From: Beroe ovata
Lineage: Eukaryota; Ctenophora; Nuda; Beroida; Beroidae
Direction: 5' to 3'
NCBI GenBank assembly: GCA_946803715.1
Contig: CAMPET010000003.1
Location: forward strand, 565,127 to 629,126
DNA length: 64,000 bases
Shown here: positions 1 through 11,700 of the stretch, one piece after another
How the letters are laid out: each line of letters begins with the position of its first letter
Numbering within the stretch: position 1 is the first letter of the stretch
Notes under the pieces: generated by a model
Database searches by the model: none
Seen by the model: only the letters and a program-made list of their open reading frames with translations
What the model was told of the DNA's origin: nothing
Position numbers and translations under genes: made by a program

Positions 1-47
1 ACACACGCACACACACACATGACACACACACACATGACACACACACA
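1..47. repeat. (CA)n microsatellite
   Basis: Runs of ACAC with interspersed ATGACAC units. It is simple sequence with no coding potential and lies just 3' of the last PRC1 exon present, inside what should be a PRC1 intron. Confidence 0.9.
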
Positions 48-83
48 CGTATGGAACAACCACATCCCTCCTCACTAGCTCAC

Positions 84-3000
84 CTCCTCCTTCTGTTGGT
101 TGATGTAATCGGAGAACTTGTGTCCGTAGACAGTGAATATTTTCCCACTTTCCTTCTCCCATTGCTCTATCTCCTTGAACACTGACTCCTCCGCCTTTGG
201 GAGGTCCCTGGCGATTTTCTTCCTGGCTTTCTCCTCCTTTAGGAGCTTGCCTCCCCTGTTATCAAACCGGTTTGGATCCTGTTCCTGGCATTCTGTTTCC
301 TCCCACTTATTCCACATGGCGTTCCGTGTCTTGATAGTCCTGTGAGAGTTGTGTGATCACGTGAAGGTAAGCAAGTGCTTACAAGTCGAGATTCTGATGT
401 TTCATCGTTGTATCTAAACTAGATACTGGTAGAGAGTAGATACTCAGCACTCAGCAGTGTGACAAGGTCAATATGGATGCGGTAAGGGTAATACGGAAAC
501 GAAAAGAAGAATACATCAAGACACTCACTGGTAGAGTGTCTCGTGTGAGTTATACTCCTTCATAAGCTCCTCCAGTCTAGTCTCATGTTCTGCCAGTACG
601 TTCTCCCCTATTTTCTCCGTGAAGAATGGGGTGAAGAGACGCTTGTCGTCCTCATTGTAAAACATCAGTTCCCAATACTTCTCTATCTCTTCCCTTGTCA
701 GCTTGATGAACTGCTCGAGGTTCTTCAGCTTCAATTCTTCCATCCTCTTCACCTGCAAATATTATAACTCCTTACTCCTTACTGTCGAGTAAACCAACTG
801 TAAACATTAAATGGCACGTGACTCGCCAGGCAGCACAGTAGTCGAGTCATCACCACACCCTTTATAACGTACCTCTTCCTTTATTTTGACAATCACTTGG
901 TCCGAGTATCCGGAGTGCTGGTCAAGGAAAGTTTTCTGTGTCTCCTGTGGAAGTTCCATTCGTGTCCACAAGCTCTCTAACTTGGTGATAAGATCTCGCC
1001 TCAGTTTAGTGTTGTCCTCCAGATGAGTCTGAGGTGTTACATGTCAGCCAATGTTGGACACCAGGCATTATACTTAGTGGGCAGCGATACGGGTATGGCA
1101 TTGCAAATTTTCATTTCTAGAAGAAAGCCTAGAAAATATACAAGACACAAGTTTGCTCCACAGGTGACGGGCATGTGACGGGCGTCGGGCATGTGACCAC
1201 TGTAACTGAGAAGCGGGACAGGTAACGTGTCTCGGTTCAACACAGTTACACGGTGATAGTACAATGATAGACAAGCATGTGCTATAACACTAGTCAAAAC
1301 ATCTTGTGTTTGAGAGGGGGAGGCACACACGTGTGAGTGATAATGCATGACATGAAAATATACAGAAAAAGATACATTGAAACTGAAGGAGTGTGAGAAT
1401 TGAGCGTAGGACGACGTATAAATTAACTGGACCTACTGAACGATAACCAATGAGGTCAATGATTCCTCTTACCGTGAGAGTCTCTTTCATCTGTTCAAGC
1501 CACGTCATGTTCTCTTTGGAAAGTTGGAATGAATCCAAACTACCGCTCTCAATAAGCTCCTCTCGATCATTCTTAGCCCGGATATTCAGTTCTTTCCACA
1601 GGCAGAGGATATCCTTTGCAGCAACAGCAAGTTTGATCTCCCTCTTATTCTTTTCTGCTGTCAGAAATCTGAACCGGCATAGAATTATAGTCAGAGGCGC
1701 TTTGCAGTAGAAGTTACGAGATGTGGGGTAAGGAGAAAATCAATCATTCATTAGGGTCAAATAATCTCTCTAAGACCAGTTCAGGGCAATTGGGACACAC
1801 CTTATAAAGTGCTAATGCGATTACATATAGATTCGATCTGACTAATATTGCTTATTCAGCTTGTTACTATAGCTCCTAATATTGTTATGTCGAGTCAGTC
1901 CAATAACTTCTGACGTATTACCTTATTGAATTGTACACTGTACATCAACAATGTATATTCTATAGAGAGTAGTGAAGAGGAGGGTATCAGGGAGCCTTAG
2001 CAACGCGCCACACTCGTTCAGGTTACACAGTACACACGATGAATTTGTCTAATTGATCATCACGACAATCACAGATCAGCTATTTTTGTTGCACTGACAC
2101 ACATGACAAACACACACACACACACAGCAACGATGTAGTGTTAGATTACACGGCTGACCGGAGGTTCAGCTGTCTACATAATATTGAACATTTATGAGAC
2201 AGGGTACCATTTCATTTGTACAATGAGCAGTGCTACGAAACATGGACTAGTCACACTGAATTACACACTTACCCTCCACTAAAGAGTGATGGAAGAGAAT
2301 GTTCCACCAATCAATATGACCTGAGTTCTGTTCAACATAATACTCCAAGTAAAAACTCAGTCAGTCGGTGTGGAACTTGCTATGAACCAGACAGTATTTC
2401 AACTTACCCTATTCTGGTATTCGCCTCCTTAACTTGTTCCTTGGTAAGGACCGTGTCTGACTGGATGTACTCAGGAATCCGTCCCAATCGGGCACACAAT
2501 TCACCCTCCTGAGTCCGGAGATTGATAGCTTCTCGGAGACGAACCTGTCTCTCTTTCAGGAGCTGCTTCACCTGAATCACATAATAATGATTGGTATCAT
2601 TATTGATGGGAGTATGTGTCTAGTGTATTGTGAAAGAGAACCTCATCCTAAACTGCTCAGCAATGCAAACTTTGCTCTCACCTGATCGCGCAAAACCTTC
2701 TCTTTCTTTAGAACAGTTAGCTCACATTCAGGCTCTTCGAAAGAAGTCTCTAGTTCCTCACAGAGACGAACACATTCTGACCTGCACTTAGCAATGTTCT
2801 CAATATAACCATCCCTTCGTGACTTCTCTTCTTGCACCATAGCTTGCATCAACTCGAGTAGGTTGTCGTATACCTATATTGAAATGCAATGAGAGCTGAT
2901 TGATGAGTACCAACTCGGCAATCCTCTCAGAAAATTCGGCAGTCTGGAGGAAGTTCGACCCTAAAAAGGAAACGTCTGCTTTCAAAAGCAGACATCATCT

Positions 3001-3522
3001 CAAACAAGAAGACGTCCGCTTTTCGGAGGGTGACCCGTGACAGTACAGAATACCCAACCTTTGCAACACCTTATTGCCACGAATACAAGACACCATGACT
3101 ACCCAACAGAATTATTGGTGGATGTTGTTGTGGAAAGAAGGTTGCTGTTATTGGAGAGGCATAGCGTATAAGAGGGATCAGAATGCTTCTTTTGTATCGA
3201 ATGATTAACAAGCAGGAATTCAAAAGCAGGCTGAATTTCAAAAAAGTGGACACCCGCTTTTTTGATCAATGTCCGCTCTTTGGATGAAAAAGCGGACTTC
3301 CACTTTTTAGGGTCGACTCCAGACTGCCAAAAATTGGCCTGCTGATTAACAGTCAATATTCTTAATCGGGCTTACCACTTTGATTCTGATGATTTGCTGT
3401 TCTGGCGCAACACCAACTTCATCCCACAAGTCCTGAAGATCATCCAACCACTTAGTCAAAAGGTTGCAGCAAGAATCCCTTGAACTTTCAAGGGTTTTGA
3501 AACTACCATCTGGTGATTCCAT
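84..3522 (-). CDS. PRC1: PRC1/Ase1/MAP65 family microtubule bundler (3' end off window)
   Basis: Antiparallel-microtubule crosslinker of the spindle midzone, needed for cytokinesis. Seven exons join in frame: 3376-3522, 2682-2873, 2408-2571, 1473-1668, 873-1028, 529-752 and 84-339, giving 445 residues. All junctions are GT-AG and phase-matched. The start (MESPDG) fits the family N-terminus: LLTKWLDDLQDLWDEVGV matches the PRC1 dimerisation helix. The middle is coiled-coil spectrin-like. The last exon carries the family signature DPNRFDNRGGKLLKEEK, the conserved microtubule-binding region of PRC1, followed by KIFTVYGHKFSDYI. The exon at 84 ends with a GTGAGC donor, so the basic C-terminal tail lies outside the window. 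The family is about 600 residues, so roughly three quarters is here. The gene sits about 0.9 kb downstream of a CCDC74-like gene on the same strand. The family call is very secure; exon 1 is the least certain exon. Confidence 0.95.
2933..3342. mobile_element. Non-autonomous inverted-repeat element in PRC1 intron 1
   Basis: The two ends are imperfect inverted copies of about 60 bp. The left end reads GGCAGTCTGGAG, then TCGACCCTAAAAAG and a GTCTGCTTT block. The reverse complement of the right end repeats these in the same order. The interior has further AAAGCGGAC/GTCCGCTTT hairpins. It codes for nothing and falls entirely within the first PRC1 intron. The superfamily cannot be assigned because no clean target-site duplication is visible. 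Confidence 0.65.
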
Positions 3523-4072
3523 CTATAATTGGCATTAAATGGGATAATGTGCCTGACACTGTTTTATTAAGCAATTTTCATTCAGGTGTGCATTGAATGG
3601 GGTGAGAAATCTGCTTGAAACCAAATTAACTTAGTCAATCAGAGACCTGAATTATTAATGTATTTACAGCTTTACAGCATAAATCATTTTACAGCATAAA
3701 TCATTCCTTGATAAAATTGCTGAGCAAGATTGAGATAACCACACAGATTGACATGCAAAATAACTTATACGGGTATGGGTTAAAAGTATTTGTCGAAAGG
3801 ATTAAGGAACCAATCGACATTCACATATTTGCATTACTTGTGCAAAGTGGCAACTATGGTAGCACTAAAACCTCATCGAAATCATAGAACTATCATCTTC
3901 AAAAATCCCTACTTTAGAATCCCACAGGTCAATATCTAGAAAACTCTGGAAAAGCTGTTTAGTGTTTAAGCTTCAAATCTCACTCATGATATATAGTAGA
4001 AACTGAAGGAAAAATATGATAGATATTGAACTAACACCTTGGCTCCTGACTCCTGTACAACTAATCCACTCC

Positions 4073-4201
4073 AGGGTGTCCTTTGTGAAACTGGCTTAAG
4101 TCACCAAACTGACTTAAGTCAAAATTCAATTGCAAATATACACAACATTTTCGACTTAAGTAAATACTTAGACTTAAGTCAGTTTCGAAAAGGATCCCAA
4201 G
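4073..4201. mobile_element. Small MITE-like inverted repeat rich in CTTAAG
   Basis: The left end (TCCTTTGTGAAACTGGCTTAAG) mirrors the reverse complement of the right end (TCCTTTTCGAAACTGACTTAAG), and GACTTAAGTC palindromes fill the inside. It is about 125 bp and non-coding, in the intergenic space between CCDC74 and PRC1. The rest of 3523-4416 is AT-rich and shows nothing recognisable. Confidence 0.5.
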
Positions 4202-4416
4202 CACTACATACAATCCACAATTAAGTGTACATAAAAATTATGCTACAATTAGATAGTAGCAGCTTGTTTTATCAATTCCCTCCAGGTGACCCATATTTCA
4301 TTTATGCAGACAGCTCCAGAATGTTCTTAAGAAACAATACTTACATTGGCATTATTTACACATTATAGTTTTGAGGTGAATGCACTGTGATCGAAGATAA
4401 TAAATTGTGAAATATT

Positions 4417-5322
4417 TCACAGTTCTTTTAGAATATCATTTCTGTTCTTCTCTTTGGTTAAAATTTGCTGCCTCTTCATACGATGCACCACTTTGCTTTG
4501 AAGAGCTGGTCTTAAAGCAGGCAAAGATGAAACAACCCTGGTGACAGTGTAATCATTGTTATGACTAGATTGTGAATCAGCTTGATGGTGTAAACTTGAT
4601 TGCAAAAAAGCAATTTCCTTTTGATGGGCATCATTTTCAGATCTCAAGGAACTAATAACAGCATAGCATTCTTCAATGGTATTTGGAAAATTCTCAAATT
4701 CTCTCTTACACATTTCATCACTCAGATCATCTAACGATTGAGACTTAATTTGATCAAGCTTTTCTTGAAGGATCTGATTTTTGTTCTTTTCCATATTCAA
4801 GCTTTCTCTCAATGCATTCATTTCATCATCATAAGACTTATTGTTCCGTCTTGAAGGTGAACTAGAAATAGCACTTTTGCTTTCTTTCTTATCAGGCCAA
4901 ACCTTACCCTGAATCCAAGATCCTGGATTCGAGTCAGATATAATGAGCTTGAACTTTAGTTCTTTATTCTCGCATTTCATGCTTTCAATTTCCTCATGCA
5001 AACTTTTCAAGATTTTGCCATGTTCATCCTTCAAGAAGTCAATATTACTATTCAAGTACTTCACTTTCTGCTTATAAAGCTCTAAAACATGAAGTATATT
5101 CTCCTCTTTGTCTGATGTTATAGGACTACTACTTTTTGAAGATGAATTATCATTTTGCCGTGAACTTTTTGATGCACATGAGGCCAGTGGCCTCAGTTTG
5201 TCAGGTTGTAATGATATTTTCTGCTTATGTTGAATAGATGACCTACTCCAAGATGGAAGTGTACTCAATGGTGGGAGAGTTACAGCATATATTCCAGATA
5301 AACCACCATGAGAGTGATGCAT
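4417..5322 (-). CDS. CCDC74: CCDC74-like coiled-coil protein
   Basis: Single-exon gene of 301 residues. Residues 85-130 form the family coiled coil (NIDFLKDEHGKILKSLHEEI, then ENKELKFKLI), closely like the CCDC74/CCDC92 pattern of a FLQ.H...L..LHEEIE..K.ENK.L.YKLI helix. At 134-144, SWIQGKVWPD matches the short tryptophan-containing motif that follows the helix in CCDC74. A second helix at about 216-245 and a basic tail (LPALRP..., KRQQILTKEKNR) match the CCDC74 C-terminal domain, so it appears full length. Vertebrate CCDC74 proteins are reported on spindle microtubules, so a spindle or ciliary role is likely but inferred. No upstream exon is evident and the start is the first ATG. It lies upstream of PRC1 on the same strand. 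Confidence 0.82.
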   Translation of the reverse strand: MHHSHGGLSGIYAVTLPPLSTLPSWSRSSIQHKQKISLQPDKLRPLASCASKSSRQNDNSSSKSSSPITSDKEENILHVLELYKQKVKYLNSNIDFLKDEHGKILKSLHEEIESMKCENKELKFKLIISDSNPGSWIQGKVWPDKKESKSAISSSPSRRNNKSYDDEMNALRESLNMEKNKNQILQEKLDQIKSQSLDDLSDEMCKREFENFPNTIEECYAVISSLRSENDAHQKEIAFLQSSLHHQADSQSSHNNDYTVTRVVSSLPALRPALQSKVVHRMKRQQILTKEKNRNDILKEL

Positions 5323-7015
5323 TACATCAACTAGAATAGAGATTTCTTGTCAATTGTTGTTGATAAAGAATAGACTAGAAGAGAATAGAAAAGACAAATA
5401 TTCAGTGCCAGTACCAAAAATTAATGTCATTATTAAGTAGTCTTTTACATGGTACCTCGTCAATCATTGATAGACCCTTTTAAGAATATGAAATCTCATT
5501 TTCTCTAGACCCTTGCTAATGCAAGCTGCATCACAGCTTGCAGCAGCATTCTAGCATCCCATTCCCTAGACAATTGGTACCCATATTGATAACTAATAAA
5601 ACAATCTTTGAGATGATTTGATGATGTCATGATGAGTGAATAAGTAGATAAATAAAAGTTTTTGCCTTCAGGCAACTCTATTCTGCTTTATCATTCTTTG
5701 TAACTCCATTCATTGAATTATGTACAGGTGAATGAAACTCTAAAGGTATGACACATTGATCATAATTAAACAATGCTATGAATAACCACATACAAACCAA
5801 AAAAGAGAATTCTCTGCGAATGGAGCATAGCTTCAAACTAATCATGAAATGCAATAGGTATATTTGGTAATTATTTGCAACCATAATTCAATTGCAATGA
5901 TCATTGCCTGCATTGAAAGCTGAAACAGTTTCAAATTTTGTCGGGCCATGCAAAACGCTGATGCAAGCCGCGAAAAATAAGTTAGCGCCACGCGCGCGAA
6001 ATTTTCGAAGGGTCTATCATCGATCGATCGACAATTTTAGCCTCTGACACTCGACCCTACGAAACCTGTGCACTCATTTCGCCGATTTTTGCGCTACGCG
6101 CTGTCGAACTAACTTATGTACTGCTATATACCGTTAGAAAGCTCTATTTTTTCCTAACACAGCGCAAAAAATTGCAGCTGAATTTGACCTTCCTATCAAA
6201 AGTTATGACCAGTTTTGTCAAGACGCGCCGCGCATCACTAAAAATTTGCATCGTCTCAACATAACTTTGTGGTAAAAAGTTCTGATTGGCTGAGAGGCGC
6301 GTGACCTCACGCGACAGCTGCGTGTGTTCATCTGNACCTATGTTAAGGTGTTTTTTTTTCAATGGTAGTGAATGCCCAGTTTTTAATATATTGTGAATTG
6401 TGATGGTTGAATACCATAACTCTTATATTTATATTTTTTCAAAAATTATTCAAGATCAGTTTTATTTCAGTTTTTACATGTTTGTAGGTTGATCTTCTTG
6501 ATTTTTGTATATATCAGCTTTTTAATTTACTTCTCACATTATTCTATTTTCAATCTTATGTTCGTATCATGAAAGGCTGGGAGCTCCAGTCGAATATCTA
6601 GTGAATCACCGACATTGTCTTTAATAAAGAGTGTTGATGTTATGTCAAAATCTTTATTGTCAGATTTTATGCTGCAGACTTCTTTTTTGTGCATGACGCG
6701 AGTAACAAAGATTTTTTTTGCTATTATACTTCTAATTGCTTGCTCTTACTAAGCTAAGATACCTTCATTATGGAAAGCAGCAGGCTTTGTCGCTCTTCAT
6801 GAAAAAGATTATAGAAAAAAGCCATACTTCATGAAAAGATATATTTCAGAAAAGAAAGATTCTTTTGAGACATCAATAGAAAAAAGCCCTTAAATTAACA
6901 GCCTTTTTCTTTAACATGTATACTTTGTTAATTATATGAAAAATTGATCAGGGATCATATTTTAACTTTTATCATTGTTTATATTACAGATAGTCAACAT
7001 GCATTTGTACCTAGA
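5323..7015. other. Intergenic, no gene; CpG-rich relic and a one-base N
   Basis: 5323-5930 is AT-rich and likely holds the CCDC74 promoter, but no motif stands out. 5935-6120 is abruptly CpG-rich (TGATGCAAGCCGCG, GCGCCACGCGCGCG, a GATCGATCGATCG run, GGGTCTATC). The same pieces recur at 30428-30621 and 33050-33270, so this is probably an old copy of that short element family. N at 6335 marks a probable contig join. Confidence 0.5.
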
Positions 7016-7965
7016 AGATCTTGCTTATCAAATATTCTAGAGACTCTAGATATCATATTTAATTATTAGAAGATGTTTTCCTGTTAATTTGTTCTACTTC
7101 CGACTTCAATTTTATGAAGGCTTTTGATACATTACCCCGCTATAGACTTCTGATCAAATTGGAAAGTCTTGTTATAACTGGTAACACCCTATCCATTATA
7201 CAGGACTTTCCATCAATTGGATCATGAAAACTGTTGTAATTGGGGTGAATTTTCAACTAAAAGGCATGTTAAATTGGGAGTTCCTTAGGGCTCTGTTTTG
7301 GGTCCTCTCATTTATCTTATTTATAAATGACCTACCTGCTGCCATAAAAGTGAACTTTAGTTATGTGCTGATAATCTTAAAGTCGTTGCAAATGTAACTG
7401 ATTTAAATTTCATAAATACAGACTTGGAGTTGCTTGCAAAATGGGAGGAATTGTGGCTCCTGAAGTTTGATATTAAGAAGTGTAAAGTTTTATATGTTAG
7501 TTTCAATGAAAACCCTAAACACTTATCATTTGAATGGTCAAAAATTAAAGGAAATTTGTTTGGAACGATACTTAGGTGTTTTGGTAGAGGAAAGTTTAGA
7601 ATGGGGCCAGCATATTGATAGTTGTATAAAAGAAGCCAACAGAACTATTGCTTTGGTTAATAGGAATATAATTGTTAAAGATCCAGACTTGATGCTAAGG
7701 GTTTATAAAGCTATAATCAGACCTTAAATTGAATACTGTGTGTAGCTTTGGTCCCCAGCCATTTGCCATGGGAATTGGGCTAAAATTTTAGAGCTTAAGG
7801 GGGTGCAGCGCTGTTTCACTAGGCTGATTGGCAGCCTAGGCACACTTTCTTATAGTGAACACATTATAAGGCACACTTCCTTATAGTGAACAGCTGAAAA
7901 AGCTGAAACTAACAACTCTTGCAGAGCATAGATTATGCAAGGATTTAATTGAAGTATTCTGCATG
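7016..7965 (+). pseudogene. Degraded non-LTR retrotransposon (reverse transcriptase 3' part)
   Basis: Conceptual translation across several frameshifts and stops shows reverse-transcriptase landmarks in the right order: KAFDTLPRYRLLIKL, a GSVLGPLIYLIY block (normally PQGSVLGP), CADNLKV in place of the catalytic ADD motif, and then the thumb and C-terminal region: WLLKFDIKKCKVLYV, then LGVLVEESLEWGQHI, then ANRTIALVNRNI, LRVYKAIIRP, LWSP and KGVQRCFTRLIGSL. The catalytic aspartate pair is damaged and frames shift near 7200, 7330, 7560 and 7730, so it is dead. The region before it shows no intact endonuclease. It is a LINE-type relic; the clade is not assignable by eye. Confidence 0.85.
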
Positions 7966-8197
7966 ACGCTAGTACTTTGCAAGCGCTGCACGGTTTTGTT
8001 TTTTTTGTTACGACTTTTTAGATCCATGGAATAAAATAAGGGTGCGCTGCTTGCATTTGTAACGTGTGCATATTCTTATCACTTTCAAGGGTCGAATCAA
8101 AATTCCGCGTGGAGTCGACCATGGCTACCCTACAAACAGATTACAATATATGTATACAACAGATTACAATATGTATACAACAGATATATACCTATAT

Positions 8198-8272
8198 TTC
8201 CATACCATCGGCGTTATTCCGCCCTTGCCAGGGGTGAAATACCACCAGCAAGGGTAGTGAGAAATCCTACAA
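8198..8272. mobile_element. Degraded copy of miniature element family B
   Basis: The right end AAATCCTACAA and the interior CCGCCCTTGCCAGGG...CAGCAAGGGTAG match the intact copies at 47938, 48439 and 48914. The left TIR is eroded (TTCCATACCATCGGCG instead of the TTGTAGG start). A flanking TACCTATAT/TACCTATCA pair may be a decayed 9-bp target duplication. Confidence 0.55.
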
Positions 8273-8704
8273 TACCTATCACATCCGGCTTCTATTCTAT
8301 TCATTTTGATTCACTCAACCTTTTCGATGTTACCCAATTATTTACCCAATTATTTCTATACCATTATTGCATTATATATATATTCGACAGTGATAATGTA
8401 ATTGAAAAAAGATGTCATCCATGATCCATGAAATCCACAGTATCTACTAAAATTCATTCTCAATCTGATGCATTATTTTAATATAATCATCTTGATCAGA
8501 AGTTAACCTTCTGCCTTAATTGGGGCTTTCACCCTGTGCTGTAAGGCACTTTTTATTAAGGCATATCAATACATCTATGGCTGGCTACAAGTTGGTACCT
8601 ACATATTACCCCCTTTGTAGAAAATGAAATATAATTTGATATGAATGGTTTGAATTCGTTTTTGTTATCCTCCAATATTACAGGCAACTTATGGCTCACA
8701 AATC

Positions 8705-11700
8705 ATGGAAACTGAAAATGTAAAGGATTTTGCCAACAAAGTTGTCAACTTCCTAAAGACAAATGGAAAATTTGATGAATTCAGGAAGAAATGTGCAAAT
8801 GAAATAGAACAACATGTAGGTCTATTATTTTTATCAGCATATCACTAATATCAGATTGGTCACTAGAATGTCATAATGGACTATGTATTAAGTCATTGTG
8901 TCATGTTTCAAGTACATGACCAAATTTTTCTGGAAGGAGTCCTTGACTGGCAAAGCCAGTCAAGTTTTCGCAGCAAATCAAAAGAGTGTAATTCTCAAAC
9001 TTTATAAAGTTTTTATTATGATAACACTCAAAAGTGGAAGGCGCAGCCCTCAGAAGCCAGAGCTTTAGTCTTTGAAATGTAGTCTGGCTCCTCTGGCTCC
9101 CCCTGTGAATGGTCTGTCATATTTGTATGTTGGTATACAGGCTTTCAATTAACATCGTTTCAGATTTCATTTGTCAATGCAAGAAAAGAGGTTGAGGAGT
9201 TGGTAAGGCTTCAAGTAGTTAATAATAGAAAATCACAGTGCCCCCTCACTAAAAACCAGCTCCGCCATGAGATCAGATCAATGCTGTCAAAAAGGTAAAA
9301 GTCTTTTTAGAAAGTCAATGACATTTTCTCAGCTATGGAACTTTATATGTGCCGACTTAGTATAGTAACAACATTTTTTCAGGAAAGATCTCTTGGCTGC
9401 TGCAGATTCCTCAATTCAATTTAGCCTTCAAAAGAATAAAGATTTATTTGCAAATGAAATTGGTGATGTAACATCTCAATTTGAGGAGGAAGAAAAAGCT
9501 GCTGCAGAAGCAAAAAAGCTTGCTGAGAAGGATCTTGCAGAAAGCAGTCTGACAAACGAGCTAGAAAAAGCTTCTGAACTTGATGATGATATTCCACCTC
9601 CTCCACCTCCACCTCCACCTAACAGGCATCATGGTCTCTCTGGAACACCAATTTCTGGGAATGATACTGCCCTTCTTATTCAGGAGTCGGTGTTTCAAGA
9701 AGGTGCTTTCAGCAGTTCCAATCATACTTCTGAATTTTCCAGCATGAACATTAGTGATTTGCTTGCAAATGTTCAGTCATCAGATTTTGCGTCACACCAG
9801 CCTAAGGCGTCTCCAGGGCCTGAAGTAGAAGGTACATTTTCACACAATGTGACTACCATTCCTTGTTTAAAAGAGCGGGAACAATCAAGAGAAGAAAAAA
9901 AGTCACCAAAAGCTGGTCATTCTAGTGCAAGTGTGAGTCTATCAAAGGAAGATATTGCCAAAGAAGTTTACCAGTATGAGAGGGATGAGAAACAGTTCTC
10001 CCATTACGAGCAACATTCTTCATCTTACTCAGACCATGAATCTCGTGATACCAAATACCAAGACAAATATTATGACTATTCCTCTGAGTATAAGAAATCC
10101 CACAAGTCCAGGAAATATTTTGATGATTACAGGGAACGTTCTTCTAGTTCTAAGCATAGCCACAGTAGAGAAAGGAGTCTGAGTCCACGGTCAAGGGAAA
10201 GATATTTGAAAGAGTATAGCGTAAGAGACTATTCTCATGGTATTGACCGCCTCTTCAAATCCCCTGATTACTATCTATCCTTATCAAGGTCAACGTCGAG
10301 TAGGAGTAGTTCTAAGGAGTTATCAAGTAGAGAGCGGAGGCAGCGTGAAGACGACTGGTATGGAAGGCATCATCATTCTTCCAAGCATTCTTACAGTAGT
10401 TCACTCAAGTATCCAGATATGCCTCGACGTGATGAATATTACAGGGATTATTATGACAAGAAGCGTTATGAAGATTCTCACTATAAGTCTTCATCGTCAT
10501 CAGAAAGGTCTAAAAGCAAAGACTATGCCCTTTATGAAAGTTCGAGGAGTGCTGCATATGAAATGTACAAAATAAGAGAAACTGCTTATGATATGACTAA
10601 GCTGAGAGAAAGTGTTGATGTGCCAAAGTTTAAGGAATCAGGTCATAGTAAATATTATTCAGACCTTGAATATGACGACCAGAAAAAGAGAGGACGAGAC
10701 CACCCTTCCACTCCAAAACTGAAAATGGAGAGTCACAAAAGCAGCAGCGATTCCATAAGCCAGCATGCTCATACCGAGGAACCTTACAGCTTTGAAGAGT
10801 ACCATAGAGATGACATCAGCGAGAAAAATTTAAAGGAAGGAACACCTCGATCTGCATCACCCAAAGAGCCACCGCCTCCTCCACCAGTAAAAGCTTTCTC
10901 TCCACCAAAGAGAACTGACTTCTCCTCTGATGAGGCATCGAAAAGTGAGCCAGACTTATCTGTTAGTCACAGCCAGGACTCAAATCAATTTAGTTCAAAG
11001 CCTCCAAAAACCCCTGAAGAAATGTATCCTTGTTTGGAAAGGGAAAGTTCCCTTACTCCAACTGATGATACCATTACTGATTCAGTAGTTTCCAAAAACG
11101 CTAAGATGGAAACGTTTGGTAGGCCGAATTTAGTTATAGAGGAACAATGTGGAAGTCATAAACAAGCATTAATTGATTCAATCCTTCCAAAGCCCAAATA
11201 TTGCTCTATCCTAAAGGAGACTTTTGCACCAGAACAAGACAAGGCTACACCTGATGATTGTATTATAAATGAGTCTGAAAGTCTGTCTGCTGAAACAGAG
11301 AGATCGACTGAGGAAGAGCAAATCATAGCAAAATCAGACATTGATCAAGTAGTCAAGGAATTAGCTGATACAGAGGATTTTGAGGAGAATGATGTCAATA
11401 CTGATGCACCAGTGACTTCTGAACCTATGGTTTTGCAACCTACAGCAGCTGATGATGATCCTTATTTCTCAAATAATCGTAGTTCACTTGATGTCTCTCT
11501 GACTGCGGAGCCATCTACTGAAGTGACTCCTACGGAATCTAGTTTCAAACTTGGGACATTGACGACTAAAGATGATAATCAAGTTTTTTCTGTAGAAATG
11601 CAAAATGAGGGTGAATCGGTTCCATCAGATTTCCCTTCAGAAGGGAAGGGAAGCCATGATGCATCTGGGGTAAAAACTCCAACAAAAGAAGTGTCACAAA

